From contig BCIM01000006.1 of NCBI GenBank assembly GCA_039545315.1, positions 868,001-932,000 of the forward strand: DNA of 64,000 bases, in the 5' to 3' direction. Below are positions 44,787 to 55,797 of this stretch, one piece after another; position 1 is the first letter of the stretch; each line of letters starts with the position of its first letter. The notes beneath the pieces were generated by a model. The model had not been told where the DNA came from and made no database searches. It was given only the letters and a program-made list of their open reading frames with translations. A program made the translations under genes and the position numbers. The DNA is from Kondoa malvinella. Lineage: Eukaryota; Basidiomycota; Agaricostilbomycetes; Agaricostilbales; Kondoaceae.

Positions 44787-47700
44787 TCATATGAAGTTCG
44801 AAATCGCTGGAGAAGGTGGAGGCGCGAGATGTCTAGCGGGTACGACTTCCACCTGAAAAGTAAGCCTGTCAGGGCATGATGTATCGAGAAAAAGACAAAC
44901 ACTAACGACTGAGTAAAAGTCGCCTTTGCCGGCCACATGTTCGCGCATAGCAATATGCACTATGCGATCAGCTTCTTCGTGTGTCGTTTGCCTCTTGCCG
45001 TCTGCACCGAGACCTTGTCCGTCGTTAAGACACAAGATCTCTTTCCCTTGAATGATTTGCACAAGCTTCCCCGTCATGGCATGGCGGATTTCGACGAAAC
45101 CTAGTGACATGATCAGCATGACTTCTCTATCTCTCCACAGTTATAGACATACTGCTATCGAAGGCTAGGAGGTAGCCTTTGCAATAGGCAACGCTACGAG
45201 CCGTTCCCTGGAACTGAAGAACGGGTAAGTTTCGCTTTCACCAGCTTGCAAGAGAAAGATATCTACTTCAATAATGTCCTTATACCGGCCTGGCAGAGGA
45301 TCACCATGTTTATCGGTGTAAAAAGCAAGATCTGTGTATGCTGATCGGTATCCGGACAGCTGAGGCATGGCCGCACCTACCTTCAAAGACAAAGAGGAAC
45401 TCTGTCTGTGTGATACGGAACATCGCCACAGCCTTCGACTCGTGGCACCGCTTCTGCAAGTCCATAGCCTTGGCATCCGATCGGAGTTTTGACCAATCTG
45501 GGAAACTTTCTGCTCGTAACGGTTCGCGATCGATCGGTAGCAATTCGAAACCACTGTGTAGCCCTTCAGCTATTGCACTATAAATGGAGAGCGTATACTT
45601 ACCGAGCACAAACGATGGAAAGCTGAGACTTGAGGAAGTATAGACCAAAGACTTCCGATGGAATGAAGAACTCTTTGTACTCGCGGAACCAGTCTTGTCT
45701 CTTGCGCATGAACCCTCTTGTACCTCTGTCTGCTATTGCAATGGGCTCCAAAGCTTTGAAGACAGTTTGGGTTACTCCGTCTTTCTTGACGTAAATGACC
45801 AACAAGCGCGTTTTCATCACTCCGACTTGAAAGAACAGGACATCTTTGCTGCCACTTAGCCGCTGGGGTTCTTTGTTCTCTCGCGAGGCAGCACTTGTGG
45901 CCGAGGGGACCAGTGCTTCCAGAGGGTACGCGATCAGCACCTTGTTCGCCAAGACTAAGAGTAGGCCAAAGTCTTGAAGGACAGCACATTGCGTGATGTA
46001 TTTGAGATGTAGCACCAGCCGATAGGACGAAGGGTCGTGTCGTAATCCGATCCAAAGCCCGTCATCGTGACCAATCGCGACCAGAGGATGACCTTCTGGT
46101 GTAGCTATAGAAACGCCGCGTCAGAGCAGAAAGACTGCATGCCGTAAAGCTTACTGAAGAAGGCGGAGCAAGTAGGCCTGCCGATCGGTATGAGCGAACC
46201 GTCTCTGCGACTTTGATCCGATATCCGGCTTGTTCGCGCAGCAAAGGTTTCTGCGCTCATCGTGACGGTCTCAAAAATTCTCGACTCTTCCAAGTCGATT
46301 CTCCTCAAGTTCTGTGTCTCTTCTAGCCTGGCTCGCCATTCTTGTCGCGCTTTGTCAGAGTCGACGAACAGCACGAAAATGCCTCCTTGTCGGCCGAGGT
46401 AATTGAAGGTGATTGGATAGAGCATTCTGTCGCTGCCATCTCGGACGCTGGACGATATAGACTGGCTTTCCGCTGTAGTATTTGCTCGAAGCAAATGGAG
46501 ACGACTTTGACGCGGTTGAGGTGGTTCATCCCAACCGATGGCGGTAAGCAACTCGAGAGGTATCGGCTGCGAGAAGACAAAAGATCAGGTTGGTGCGCAT
46601 GTCTCATTTTGGAGCCACCCACTCGGCGACTGATATGATACCGTTTGTCGTTACCTTTGCCGGACGCGATCTTTGTCAGAACAACTGCGTCCTAGAGTTA
46701 GTATCCTGATCAACTAATATGGTAAAGAGACACACGGTAGTGATCGAAGAGGATGACATGTAGGGTAGTTGTACCGCTGAAGCCGCTAGACTCGGATCTT
46801 CGATACATTCGGTCTGCCATGACGACCTGCCGCTTTTCATTGTACAGGTCAAGATCCTATTACACTGTTAGCTGGCTCAACGTGTGCGACTTGACGGAAC
46901 GAACGGATATTATGCCTCCGTGACCAACAAGACTTTGCTGGTAGTTTCGACATGTGATGACTGCTTCAGAAGCGATGACCGCGAAATTCATCTCTTGGGC
47001 TTGACCATCTAGTATTTCAATGGCCTGCTCGAGCGCTTCATAGTCTTGATGGTCTGGCGAGGTCTTCTTCAGTATACTTCTGAGCATCAGCAGATACCGA
47101 GGCAAGCGCTTGGTAGGATTTTGCAGATAGTCATCGAGATCCCGCTTGCTTGCTGCCGGTCTCCGTGAAAATGTCTACATGTACTATTAGTACGCAAACC
47201 GAGAGATACCAGAGAGGGACTGACGTTGACAAAGAGCTCGAAAGATGGATTCCGCTGCTTCTCTTGCTGTATGCTAGCTTTCGCAAACGGGTAATGACTT
47301 GCATAGCTCTTGTACTGCGAGCCCCAATCCAAAGCTATATTGAGAACAACATCGCCAATGTTCTGTATCAGGTCGGTATGTTCTCTTTGTCTGTTGAGCA
47401 GCGCATCTGAGAAGCTCTGCGCCATTTCGCGAACATCGAACAGATTGCCAAGGACTTCAGAGAAAAATGTAGATTGGTTGTCGGGCGATATGATGGGTGG
47501 ATCTGCCTCGACGAGCGGATCAAGGAATTCCTGTCCGACAGACAACCTCGTCAGCCAAAGCTGAGCAGAGACATTCTCTGACGAACCGTTCGAAGTAGAT
47601 CCAGCTCATACACATATTTGACTTCGGTCGTTATCAGTTCGTGTATGCTGTTCTGCCGATCAATCTCTCGTTTGCCTTCTTCCGGCTTTGCCATGAGCAT

Positions 47701-49278
47701 GGCAAGGAGATCTGGATTTGCGAGTTCTGCCCATGACCGCATATCCTGGTAAGCTATCAGCGATGACAGGAGTACATGCGATCAGAAGGCCTACTATCGT
47801 CGGCGTTGTCGGAGCTTCGCTGACTGTACTTGCTTGCCGTTTGAGAAGCGCCTGACGAAGAATCAGACTCGTTCAGATTCGAGAGCACCCGGACATACCG
47901 CCTGCAAGTTGTTCGGACAACTAGGACTAAAGCATCCACCTCCACCAGAACCATACGCGCTCAATCTAGCACACATGGGCGAGTAACAATTCGTGACTTC
48001 CGTAAAGACGCCCGCGGGCAATTCCTCCCAATCGTTCCCTCGGGCGCTCGAGTCACCCGTATCATCCTCTATGAAAGTATAAACCTGATCTAGACCATCT
48101 TCCACTTGGCTGGGGTTGTTTTGGACTTCGAAAAAGAAGAGCTGGTTATGGAGCGATCGGGCAATGGCTAGTGCGGACCGTCGATTCTTGTGCACATCCG
48201 GTAAAGCGCGCATGACGGTAGTGACTATATCTGAGCCGGTGAATGAAGTAGGGAAGGGTATTGAGCCACGAGTATGTTCGGCTCGAGGGACGTGATCGCG
48301 AAGATAGACGGCCAAGTTGGTGAGGAGAGCCTGGTTGACGTGTATGACTTCGTCTTCGTAGAGGATGCTTGAAGGCGCAAGAGAGTTGAGTGTAGTGCCC
48401 GAAGGGTTTCGATGCATGTTGTGAGGGAAAGATGACGAGGCTGATATTGGAGATAGCGTATTAGATCGAGAAGGATAAGGGAAGCGAGCTACAGGTGAAT
48501 TCTGTTCTTCAGCTGCACTCATAGGTGGTGGAGTAGCTACGATGCTTGGACTTCGACGTGTCTCAATGCCATTGGGTCTTGAAGGGTAGCTATGCGGATC
48601 AGGCAAAGGTTTGGATTGCATAACGATTCGATCTGATGGTGATCCTGGAGCGCTTGTCGGCGTGTTGCCCCATGGATAGCTCTCTTCACGCATAGGTAAT
48701 TTAGATGCTTGTCGTTCTGTCAAGCGGGAAGGGCGATCTTCATTGCGGGAGTAGTACAGCGAAGAGGCGTTCGACGAGCTTGATACTGATTTGGAAGGCA
48801 GAGGAGAGGCGGAACTGCTTGTTCCCCCTAAAGGTCTAGGTCCAGCTGCCCGTGGTAAAGGTCGACTTGGCAGTCCATTGCTTGTGCTCCTTGAATTGGA
48901 TGAGCCTGACATGTATGGCATACTAGAACTTGACATTGTAGACAGCTGAGTAGTAGATCTTTCTAGGCGCGGGTTGGGATCAACATTGTTTGGCATAGGC
49001 TGGGCGATATTTGAGGCTTCATCAGCATACATGGCTATGATTCCGCTTGTGGATGAGTTCCTGTTGGACTTAGCGTTGATACTAGGCGCTTCAGACAGTC
49101 TGGAAGGATCTTGATATTGGCTGGGCGGTGGTGAGTTGGCTTCGTCTCGCTCGAGCTTCTCGTAGAGCTGCTGCCAATTCTCGAGGCCGCCAGAGGTCCG
49201 TTGCTCTGAATGATAGCCTGTCCGTCCATTGACTGGCCTCGAGCTTCCATTGCTTGTAAAGTAATGATTCTGCTGCAT
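44787..49278 (-). CDS. ROM2: Rho1 guanine nucleotide exchange factor (DEP-DH-PH-CNH)
   Basis: 1278 residues from fourteen exons: 47899-49278, 47795-47851, 47587-47745, 47225-47530, 46905-47174, 46734-46856, 46623-46691, 46155-46566, 45603-46104, 45381-45553, 45267-45331, 45153-45213, 44907-45100 and 44787-44852. Rom2 activates Rho1 in cell-wall integrity signalling. A Ser/Pro-rich N-terminus is followed by a DEP domain (ALLTNLAVYLRDHVPR ... FTGSDIVTTVMRALPD), the DH domain (IHELITTEVKYVYELDLLRT, KRLPRYLLMLRSILKKTSPD), a PH domain (DLYNEKRQVVMADRMYR, RRPIPLELLTAIGWDEP) and a C-terminal CNH domain (GLLLVLANKVLIAYPLEALV, SVAYCKGYLLAFDSSFVEIR). Full length for the family. Confidence 0.92.
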
Positions 49279-49509
49279 GACCGCGTTCGCTAGCCAAGGG
49301 GGAAATAGTCCACACGCGAGGGTATCACAGGTGTCCTGGCATTCTTGTATGCTTTGGTATCGAGAGCTGTCAGGTATTCGCTCGCTACGAGGGAGGCGAG
49401 GTCGTCGTGCCGCACACAGTTCGCGATGTGTAATCAACACGAGAAGTACGCAAGCTACAGAGCAGTAAACGATGTGACAATGAGTGGTACGTAATACAAT
49501 CTATCTCTT

Positions 49510-50799
49510 CTATCTTACAACCGTGCTGGCATCTACAGGAACTTCCTTTGAAAAGAGCGACAACATGCTCTCGTATACACTGAGGTAACCATGAGCCAAA
49601 TTGCTACCACTAGAAAGAGCATAAGACTCACATGTAGAGCGTGATCGCGTTGGGCACCACTCTTAGCAGATGCGGACTCAGACCAGAGTAAAGTGTCGCG
49701 AAACCTTCTTCTTTAATGACGAGCTGGAACGTCTGCAGTAGACCAGTATATCGAGCTGGTTGATTAAGTGGTGGTGCTTGTCTTAATCTTGTCCTTACGA
49801 CCTGTTCGGTAGAGACTACGTAAGCTCTTTAACAAGCAAAAGGCATCGCCCGACAAACCTCGTGTGGATATGTGATGACCGTCGCTATGAGTTTAGCCAA
49901 TCCTGCAGCAGCTCCTTTCCCTGTATATCCCTCACCATCTCCAGGCTGTTTCCTTCTCGCTGCCATCACCTTGAACTGCTCGTACAGCGTCCATTGTATC
50001 ACACCCTCAGTAACACCCAAATACGACGCTGATAATCCACGATAGAAGCCCTTGATCCCTTCTGTACGGAAGATGAGACGAATACATTCTACTGAATTCA
50101 TAGGTCGTATTCGAGCTGCAGCAGTTGAATAAGCTCTTGTCCCCGTTGCGGCTTTCGCAGGCGCCTTCTTTCCTTCTGCATTCTCTTCTAATTGTAATCG
50201 AGTCTTGACTACCCATATTGGGTTAGTGGCTGTTCCAGTGAGGATACCAGCAGTTGCTGCAGATGCCAGATGCACATAGGCGTTTTCTTTCCCGTCATTC
50301 GTAAGCAGTCGAGTAAAGATGGGTTTTCCATTGCCATAGCTAAAGAAATTGATCGACCTGGCTGGGATGACGCCTACTAATGTTGGGCCTAGTCCTTTGA
50401 AAAGCGCTGTTGGACCTTCTTGTCGATACGTATCTCTGCCGAAGAGAACATCAGCACAACAAGATCGTACTAGCAGCGTCGACGCACACCTAAGGATAGC
50501 GCCAGTCTCTACGAAATGATACAACAGCTTGAGGATGCCTTTGCGCTGGTTGGCCGCTTGAGCAGCATAGAGCTGACTTTTCGAGCTAAAGACGTCCGAT
50601 TGCAAGCGAGTCTTGACTAGATCAAAGGGCGCAGTCACACAGGCGCCAGCGAGACCACCGACACTTTTGATGCAGAAATTGCTTTCATCAGGCATGGACT
50701 TGAACAGCCAAAGCAATACTCTCACCCTCCTGCTACCATGTGCAACCATGCTGGTGTCTGCCGTTCTACTGCAGCGCTGTTCGTGACAGCTTGAGGCAT
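49510..50799 (-). CDS. RIM2: Mitochondrial pyrimidine nucleotide carrier, RIM2-like
   Basis: 354 residues from exons 50726-50799, 50490-50663, 49859-50435, 49632-49801 and 49510-49579. SLC25 carriers of this group move pyrimidine nucleotides into mitochondria. The three carrier signatures are visible: PFDLVKTRLQSD, NPIWVVKTRLQLEE and YPHEVVRTRLRQ, each ending the odd-numbered helix. ITLYIVYESMLSLF closes the fold. The start ATG at 50799 was chosen because its frame gives WLHMVAGG joined in phase to VGGLAGACVTAP; a longer upstream frame in another phase is not used. The insert after the second signature is Lys/Ala-rich. Confidence 0.9.
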
Positions 50800-51226
50800 T
50801 CAAGGAGGTGATTGTATCGAAGCAAGAGAATTGATCAGTGCGCTTTTTGGCAGGCGCAGAGATCATAGCGCAGGTCCGCTTCTCAAAACCGCCTGTCGCA
50901 GCTATAGAACGTTGATGTGTCCGGTCTTCGTCATCAAGCTAAAGTACGCTTTCTCAAGCATCATCAGGTGCTCTCAGACAGTCTCAGAAGTTTGTATTGG
51001 GCAGAGCGCTGCATTGATGCCTTCGTGAACTATTTCTTGTTCTCTGTTCATCCTGTCAGCGCATCAACATCAGCGTGGTCTCGTGCTACATCCCTCTTCG
51101 TTGCGTTTTACGGAAGTACACCCATCCCCTTGTTCTCTGGTGTCCGATGCAGTCTTCTAGACCGTCAGCTTCTTGTCGTATCTCTCGCTCTGCGCTTGCT
51201 CAGCGACCATTCTCTTCTCGTCGAGC
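50800..51226. promoter_or_regulatory. Divergent intergenic region RIM2 / unknown gene
   Basis: 427 bp. The right half (51020-51226) is pyrimidine-rich and probably the leader of the plus-strand gene. No other gene seen. Confidence 0.4.
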
Positions 51227-52893
51227 ATGACTCTCTCTCGTCCGATCCAACAAGGTCTTGTTCCCATGTCCGCAACCGTAGGCGACAAGAAGAAAGAGGA
51301 TAGAGAACGCCTATTCGAGCTAGTCTCAGATAAGCTGTACTCTATCTCTTGCCTCGATGGATCCTTGTTGATTCGATTCTCGTATACAGTATTTCCTCTG
51401 GCATTGCCGTCCTCGTATATCAATTTTACGAGCAATGGAGCCAATACAATGGCCTAAACCATCTTATTGAAGCATTGAAGCATGAAAGATTCAGCCGGTT
51501 CTTCCTGATCTCCCAAGCCTTTCCATGACGTACTCAAGGATCTGATGTCGGAGCGAATCAAGTCTCTGAGCAATATAAAGGAATTAGCAGCCTATAGTCA
51601 TGTGGACAATCTGTCAGCCAGCAAGCTCCAATTACTAATATCTACTGATGCGTGTTTATAGACCAGATCTTCGCCCTCTGCTTCTATACTTATACAATTC
51701 TCGTCAATGGGATATTCTCTTTCAAGGCAAGATCAGATTCGGTACTTGCAGTGAATTCTCAAACCTCTACAATGATCTCATCAAGGCATTGAATTCGTCG
51801 GTCCTCGACCACATGCATGGGTTCATTCTGAATTTTTGCTTGCTAGGGCACCTGATCAATTTCTTCTGGGCCGCGAAGCTATGCCATCTAACCCAGCTAT
51901 CACTGCATGGGAATTTTTGCTGCCCGGAATCAAAGTCCATATGCCGCCAACCTGTGACACCGAGAGGTTTTTGCAGCATGGGCGAATCTATAAGCACGAC
52001 GTCGGTCTTGGTGGGCTCCATCTACAGAAATGGCACGATGTCAAAACAAACTTAATGCGTACGCGCGACTTTCAATCCATGCAACAGGTACTCATCACTT
52101 GTCCGTAGAGCCAAAACACGACGAGAAAGCCCGCATCGCGGCACAAACCGGCAGGCTCCATAAATTGCTGGTCGACGAGCAGTACGAATTTGCCCTACTT
52201 GACGCTAGTCGCTGACTAATGATCTCTTCCTTCTTAGTATAGGCACCGATACATTCGCGCTGATTTCGCATCACAAGTCGTCCTGGATCACTGCTGCCAA
52301 TGAAATTCGTTTCGATGCCGATGAGAAACGGTCGAACCTCGAGCACCACCTGAATCCTCATGGGCAATGGGACCAGGCATTTCCAAGGATCTTACATTAG
52401 AGGCTGCAAGATCTCTTGGCGCAACGTAAGGCAATCTTGCACTGGCTAGCTGAGTTGCGGGGCTTGCGAAGGTAAGCGAACGTCTGTCGATTTGTTGGCC
52501 ACGGTGCTGAAATATGGTGCACAGCTATCCGATTCAGCTGTACTTTCCCCGCCAAGTGTTCGATGCCTTTGCTAACAACTCTGGCAGACCTTACCTTCGA
52601 GCTCTCGTCGTCCATCAATACTATCCGAACGACTGGGATTCGATGTGGTACACGCAGTCAACGTTGCATAAGATCTCGGAGCATCGAAGGTCGCGACAAG
52701 AAGGCTTTGCGGCCTACGAAGATGCCATTTCCCGTGTATTCGAGGCAGTGTGCGCCTCCATCGATCGGTGAGCAAATACCACGATGCTGTAATCGCATTA
52801 CCCGCTGATGTTGATGTTTTCTGCAGTGAATGGGACAAGAAATACTCGAAATATCAGCAGGTCGCCGTCAATACCAACCGGATCCACTTTTGA
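51227..52893 (+). CDS. Unrecognised 381-residue protein
   Basis: Ten exons close in phase: 51227-51254, 51335-51497, 51571-51612, 51662-51796, 51847-52058, 52109-52207, 52243-52330, 52403-52471, 52525-52767 and 52827-52893. I do not recognise it. The N-terminal part is hydrophobic (AVLYLLPRWILVDSILVYSI then GIAVLVYQFYEQW), perhaps one or two membrane segments. The rest is soluble and ordered: WEFLLPGIKVHMPPTCDTER, GLGGLHLQKWHDVKTNL, RLHKLLVDEQYEFALLDAS, a helix LQDLLAQRKAILHWLAELRG and VVHQYYPNDWDSMWYTQ. Trp, Tyr and His are frequent. Intron 6 is only 35 nt and intron 7 removes a TAG at 52399-52401. Exon 1 is the least certain. Confidence 0.6.
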
Positions 52894-53118
52894 TGACGGA
52901 CAGAGCAAAGCAGAGCGGAACTCGCGAGCATGCATAGACTATTAGACCGACCTTCTTCCTATTTTGTACATGAGAGTTCCTTGCAAGGATCTTGTAACAC
53001 TTTGACGCTTCTCCTGCTTGGCTTGTGAATCTCTTCGCGCAGGGCTAAATGGTCATTAGACCGCCGGCAAGACGACAATCTGAGCAAAGGCGATTTCGCC
53101 CGTAAACGCAAGACAACG

Positions 53119-54274
53119 ATGAAGGCAAGTAATCGGACACAGACAGAGGTATACAGCTAATCTCGTTTGTGCAGCTCGTATCACAGGAAGAACAGGATGC
53201 GTGAGCGGTCGGAACCAAACTTGCAAAAACAATGACGCTGATCTCTCGCGACGTTCAGACAGCAGAACGCTACGATACAAGGTGGTCTGAAATATGGCTC
53301 GATGGGACTAGCGACGTCTGTTGGCGCTTCTGTGGCTGCTCAGCGTCTTGTGCGTTCCCCCTCATGGACGAATTGTGTTTGACTGATTATGCGAATCTAG
53401 TTCCCGGCATATAGAAGTCTTACACTACCACTCAAAGCTTTTGGATGTACTGCTGTGACTGTCTTCTCGTATGGGCTGCCGATCCTTCGTGATTTTGCTG
53501 ACCTGTCGCTTGCAGACTTATCGTTGGAGCAGATCGGGCAGGTAGAGCATACGAGGCGCAGCGATATGACCCAGGTGCGCTATCTTTCATGCATTCGTGA
53601 ACCAAATTCACAAGCTCATCTGTTATTCCAGGTAAAATCAATCGAGGTCAGTACTTCTATCAGCAGTTCGAGCTCTGACTGAAGAGGCATATCAGAGTCA
53701 ACACTGGAGAAGAATCTCGGTCTAGAGCAGCAAGATCCACGAGGAGCCAGAGGGCCTTCAGATTATGGCAAATTGAGCACAATGGACGCGAGCATCGAAT
53801 ACCTCAAATCACATCGATACCAGACTGTCTTTGGTGCTTGGGCAGCATCTATGGTCGGATGTGCGCTCCTGTGTACATTGTGTCTCATTACAAGCTAATT
53901 GGTATGCTATAGCTTTCGCCGTCATCTCGCGAACTCCTCTCTCTACGGCCCAGAAGCTTGTACAGTAAGTCTCCTATCTCTCATCCCTATGCCCGCTTAT
54001 CCAAGTCTATTCTAGGGCGCGTATGATCGCACAGGGCTTGACAGTTGCTGTCTTGCTAGCTTCGGCAGGGTTGAGCTCGGTAGGAACAGCAGTATCTGGA
54101 AATGAAGAAGAAAGCAAAAGGTAAGCTGTAAGGGCCATAGCTCATGACAACAGCTGACTTTTCCATAACAGAGCTTCACAAGAAGACTCGATGTACAAAT
54201 GGAACAAGAACTCTCCGCATGAAGCAGCGAAGCGAGAAGCAGCCAAAGAGCAGGCAGCGCAGCGGCAGGAATAG
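53119..54274 (+). CDS. RCF2: Respiratory supercomplex factor 2 (HIG1 family)
   Basis: 229 residues from ten exons: 53119-53124, 53175-53200, 53259-53349, 53401-53468, 53516-53574, 53632-53646, 53696-53860, 53913-53964, 54016-54120 and 54172-54274. Rcf2 is an inner mitochondrial membrane protein of the cytochrome bc1-oxidase supercomplex. MKLVSQEEQDAQQNATIQGG, GLATSVGASVAAQRLFPAYR and SLTLPLKAFGCTAVTVFSLI match the N-terminal membrane half. The HIG1 half reads GAWAASMVGSFAVISRTP, QARMIAQGLTVAVLLASAGL and YKWNKNSPHEAAK. The first coding exon is 6 nt and is followed by a GC-AG intron (GCAAGT); exon 6 has 15 nt. Confidence 0.88.
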
Positions 54275-55797
54275 ATCTTGTGTTGGGCAGCCTAGACTCT
54301 TGCATATACTACCGCTTCCTTGTCGTCATTGCTGGCTCGTCCTCGTAGCCATACACCCTATGCAGCTCCATTTCCTCATAACTTGACCCGACTCGATTAT
54401 AATCCCGCAGCGAACGCTTGTAAGCGCTGCTGGAGCTTTCTGCATGTTGAAGCATCCTATTCCACATTTCACTCGCCCAAGCTGATATTGGTTCGCCCAT
54501 GCATGTTGACAGTACTAAGTTCTCGATCAATTCAAGGCTCGAGCGATGCAAGTCTTTAGCTTACGTAGAAAGATGAGGAAGGCTACAAAGACAAAGGCTA
54601 CGATGTATATGAATGTTTTGAGTTGCATTTTATGGCTGTCCCTATCCAGCCAGCGCGACTTCATGAATTCATAAACAAGCCAAATGATTTCCCTATGCTG
54701 TACTCTTTTCGCTTGGCTAGTACTAGTTGACGCATAGTAGGCGCCGTATGCGATCGCGGTCTATTCAAGAGGCCGAGCAATCGGGCCATAAGCGCAATCC
54801 GAGAGCTGCTACTGATCAGAGATTTGCTTAGCCAGACGATGTGCGTCCGCGGATGACATGTCCTTGAGTGTGTCGTTCGGAATCCTGAATCAGACCAGAT
54901 TGATCATGATATACCGCATAAGATCGCCTAGCACCATCGAACAAGATCTTAGCAGGGAGGTTTACCTGTCTAGTCCTGCATTGGCAGAGTTCAGCAATGC
55001 TGTGTGATGAAATAGTCCGAAGAGTGTAAGAAGAGACCCGGAGCGATGTCACGATGGCTGCCTTGACCAGATGAAGAGCATGTTATAGACTGCGATGCGA
55101 AGACATAGTAGAGATGTAGAGATTACGCTAGAGCAGGCAACATGTCATCATGTCTATTGAAGTACAGCGATAGCGTTAGGAAGGCGTAAGACACCAAGGG
55201 TAGTCAACGAATTGCCAAAGAGCAGGTTTGTGATTACGACGGGAGGGCTGTACGAGTCGAGCATAAGGAAGAGATGAAAAGCAGATAGCCGCGCACTGAT
55301 TGCGACTCTTGCACAGCGAGATGGAGCAGATTGACCAATCAGCGGTTTTGCCGTAAAGCAGAACCGGTTCTGAGTTTAGGAGACCAAAGTGGATTTCAAA
55401 TCGAGCCTCTCAATATGCGTCGAGAGGCCATACGAAGTAGGCAGTTGATACAGCATAGGTCACTGCGTGGAACCTTGCTGTTTAGACATCGCCAGAGGGT
55501 GACATGATGCTGAGACATTGCTTTGATCTTGTCAAGACTCAAGCCATGCCGTGTGCTTTCGTCCTCTCTTCCCCTGCTGTGCTTTCCACCGTGATAGCCA
55601 ACTAGCTTCACGTCGCCATACAATCAGAGCACCCTTCGTTTCATTGGTGACTCGAGCTGGGCTTGAGACTTGACCTTTTTGTCCTTATACTGCCTTGACT
55701 TGATTTCGATACCATCCTGGCGTTGCGGTTATTCCCTGTGCGACAGACCCGTGCTGTTCCATTCGCAAAAAGAGCCTTGCAGAGACAATTCATCAAC
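54275..55797. other. 1.5-kb stretch upstream of HTS1
   Basis: No plausible gene on either strand; frames are short with no motif. The last 100 bp form the HTS1 leader, including the open in-frame extension from 55700. A second gap of unusual length for this window, perhaps promoter or noncoding RNA. Confidence 0.4.

Noticed and set aside
52331..52402. In-frame TAG at 52399-52401 suggesting a broken gene or two genes
   Set aside because: A 72-nt intron from 52331 (GTCGAA) to 52402 (TTAGAG) removes it, keeps phase and joins KR to the helix LQDLLAQRKAILHW. The gene is then open to 52893.
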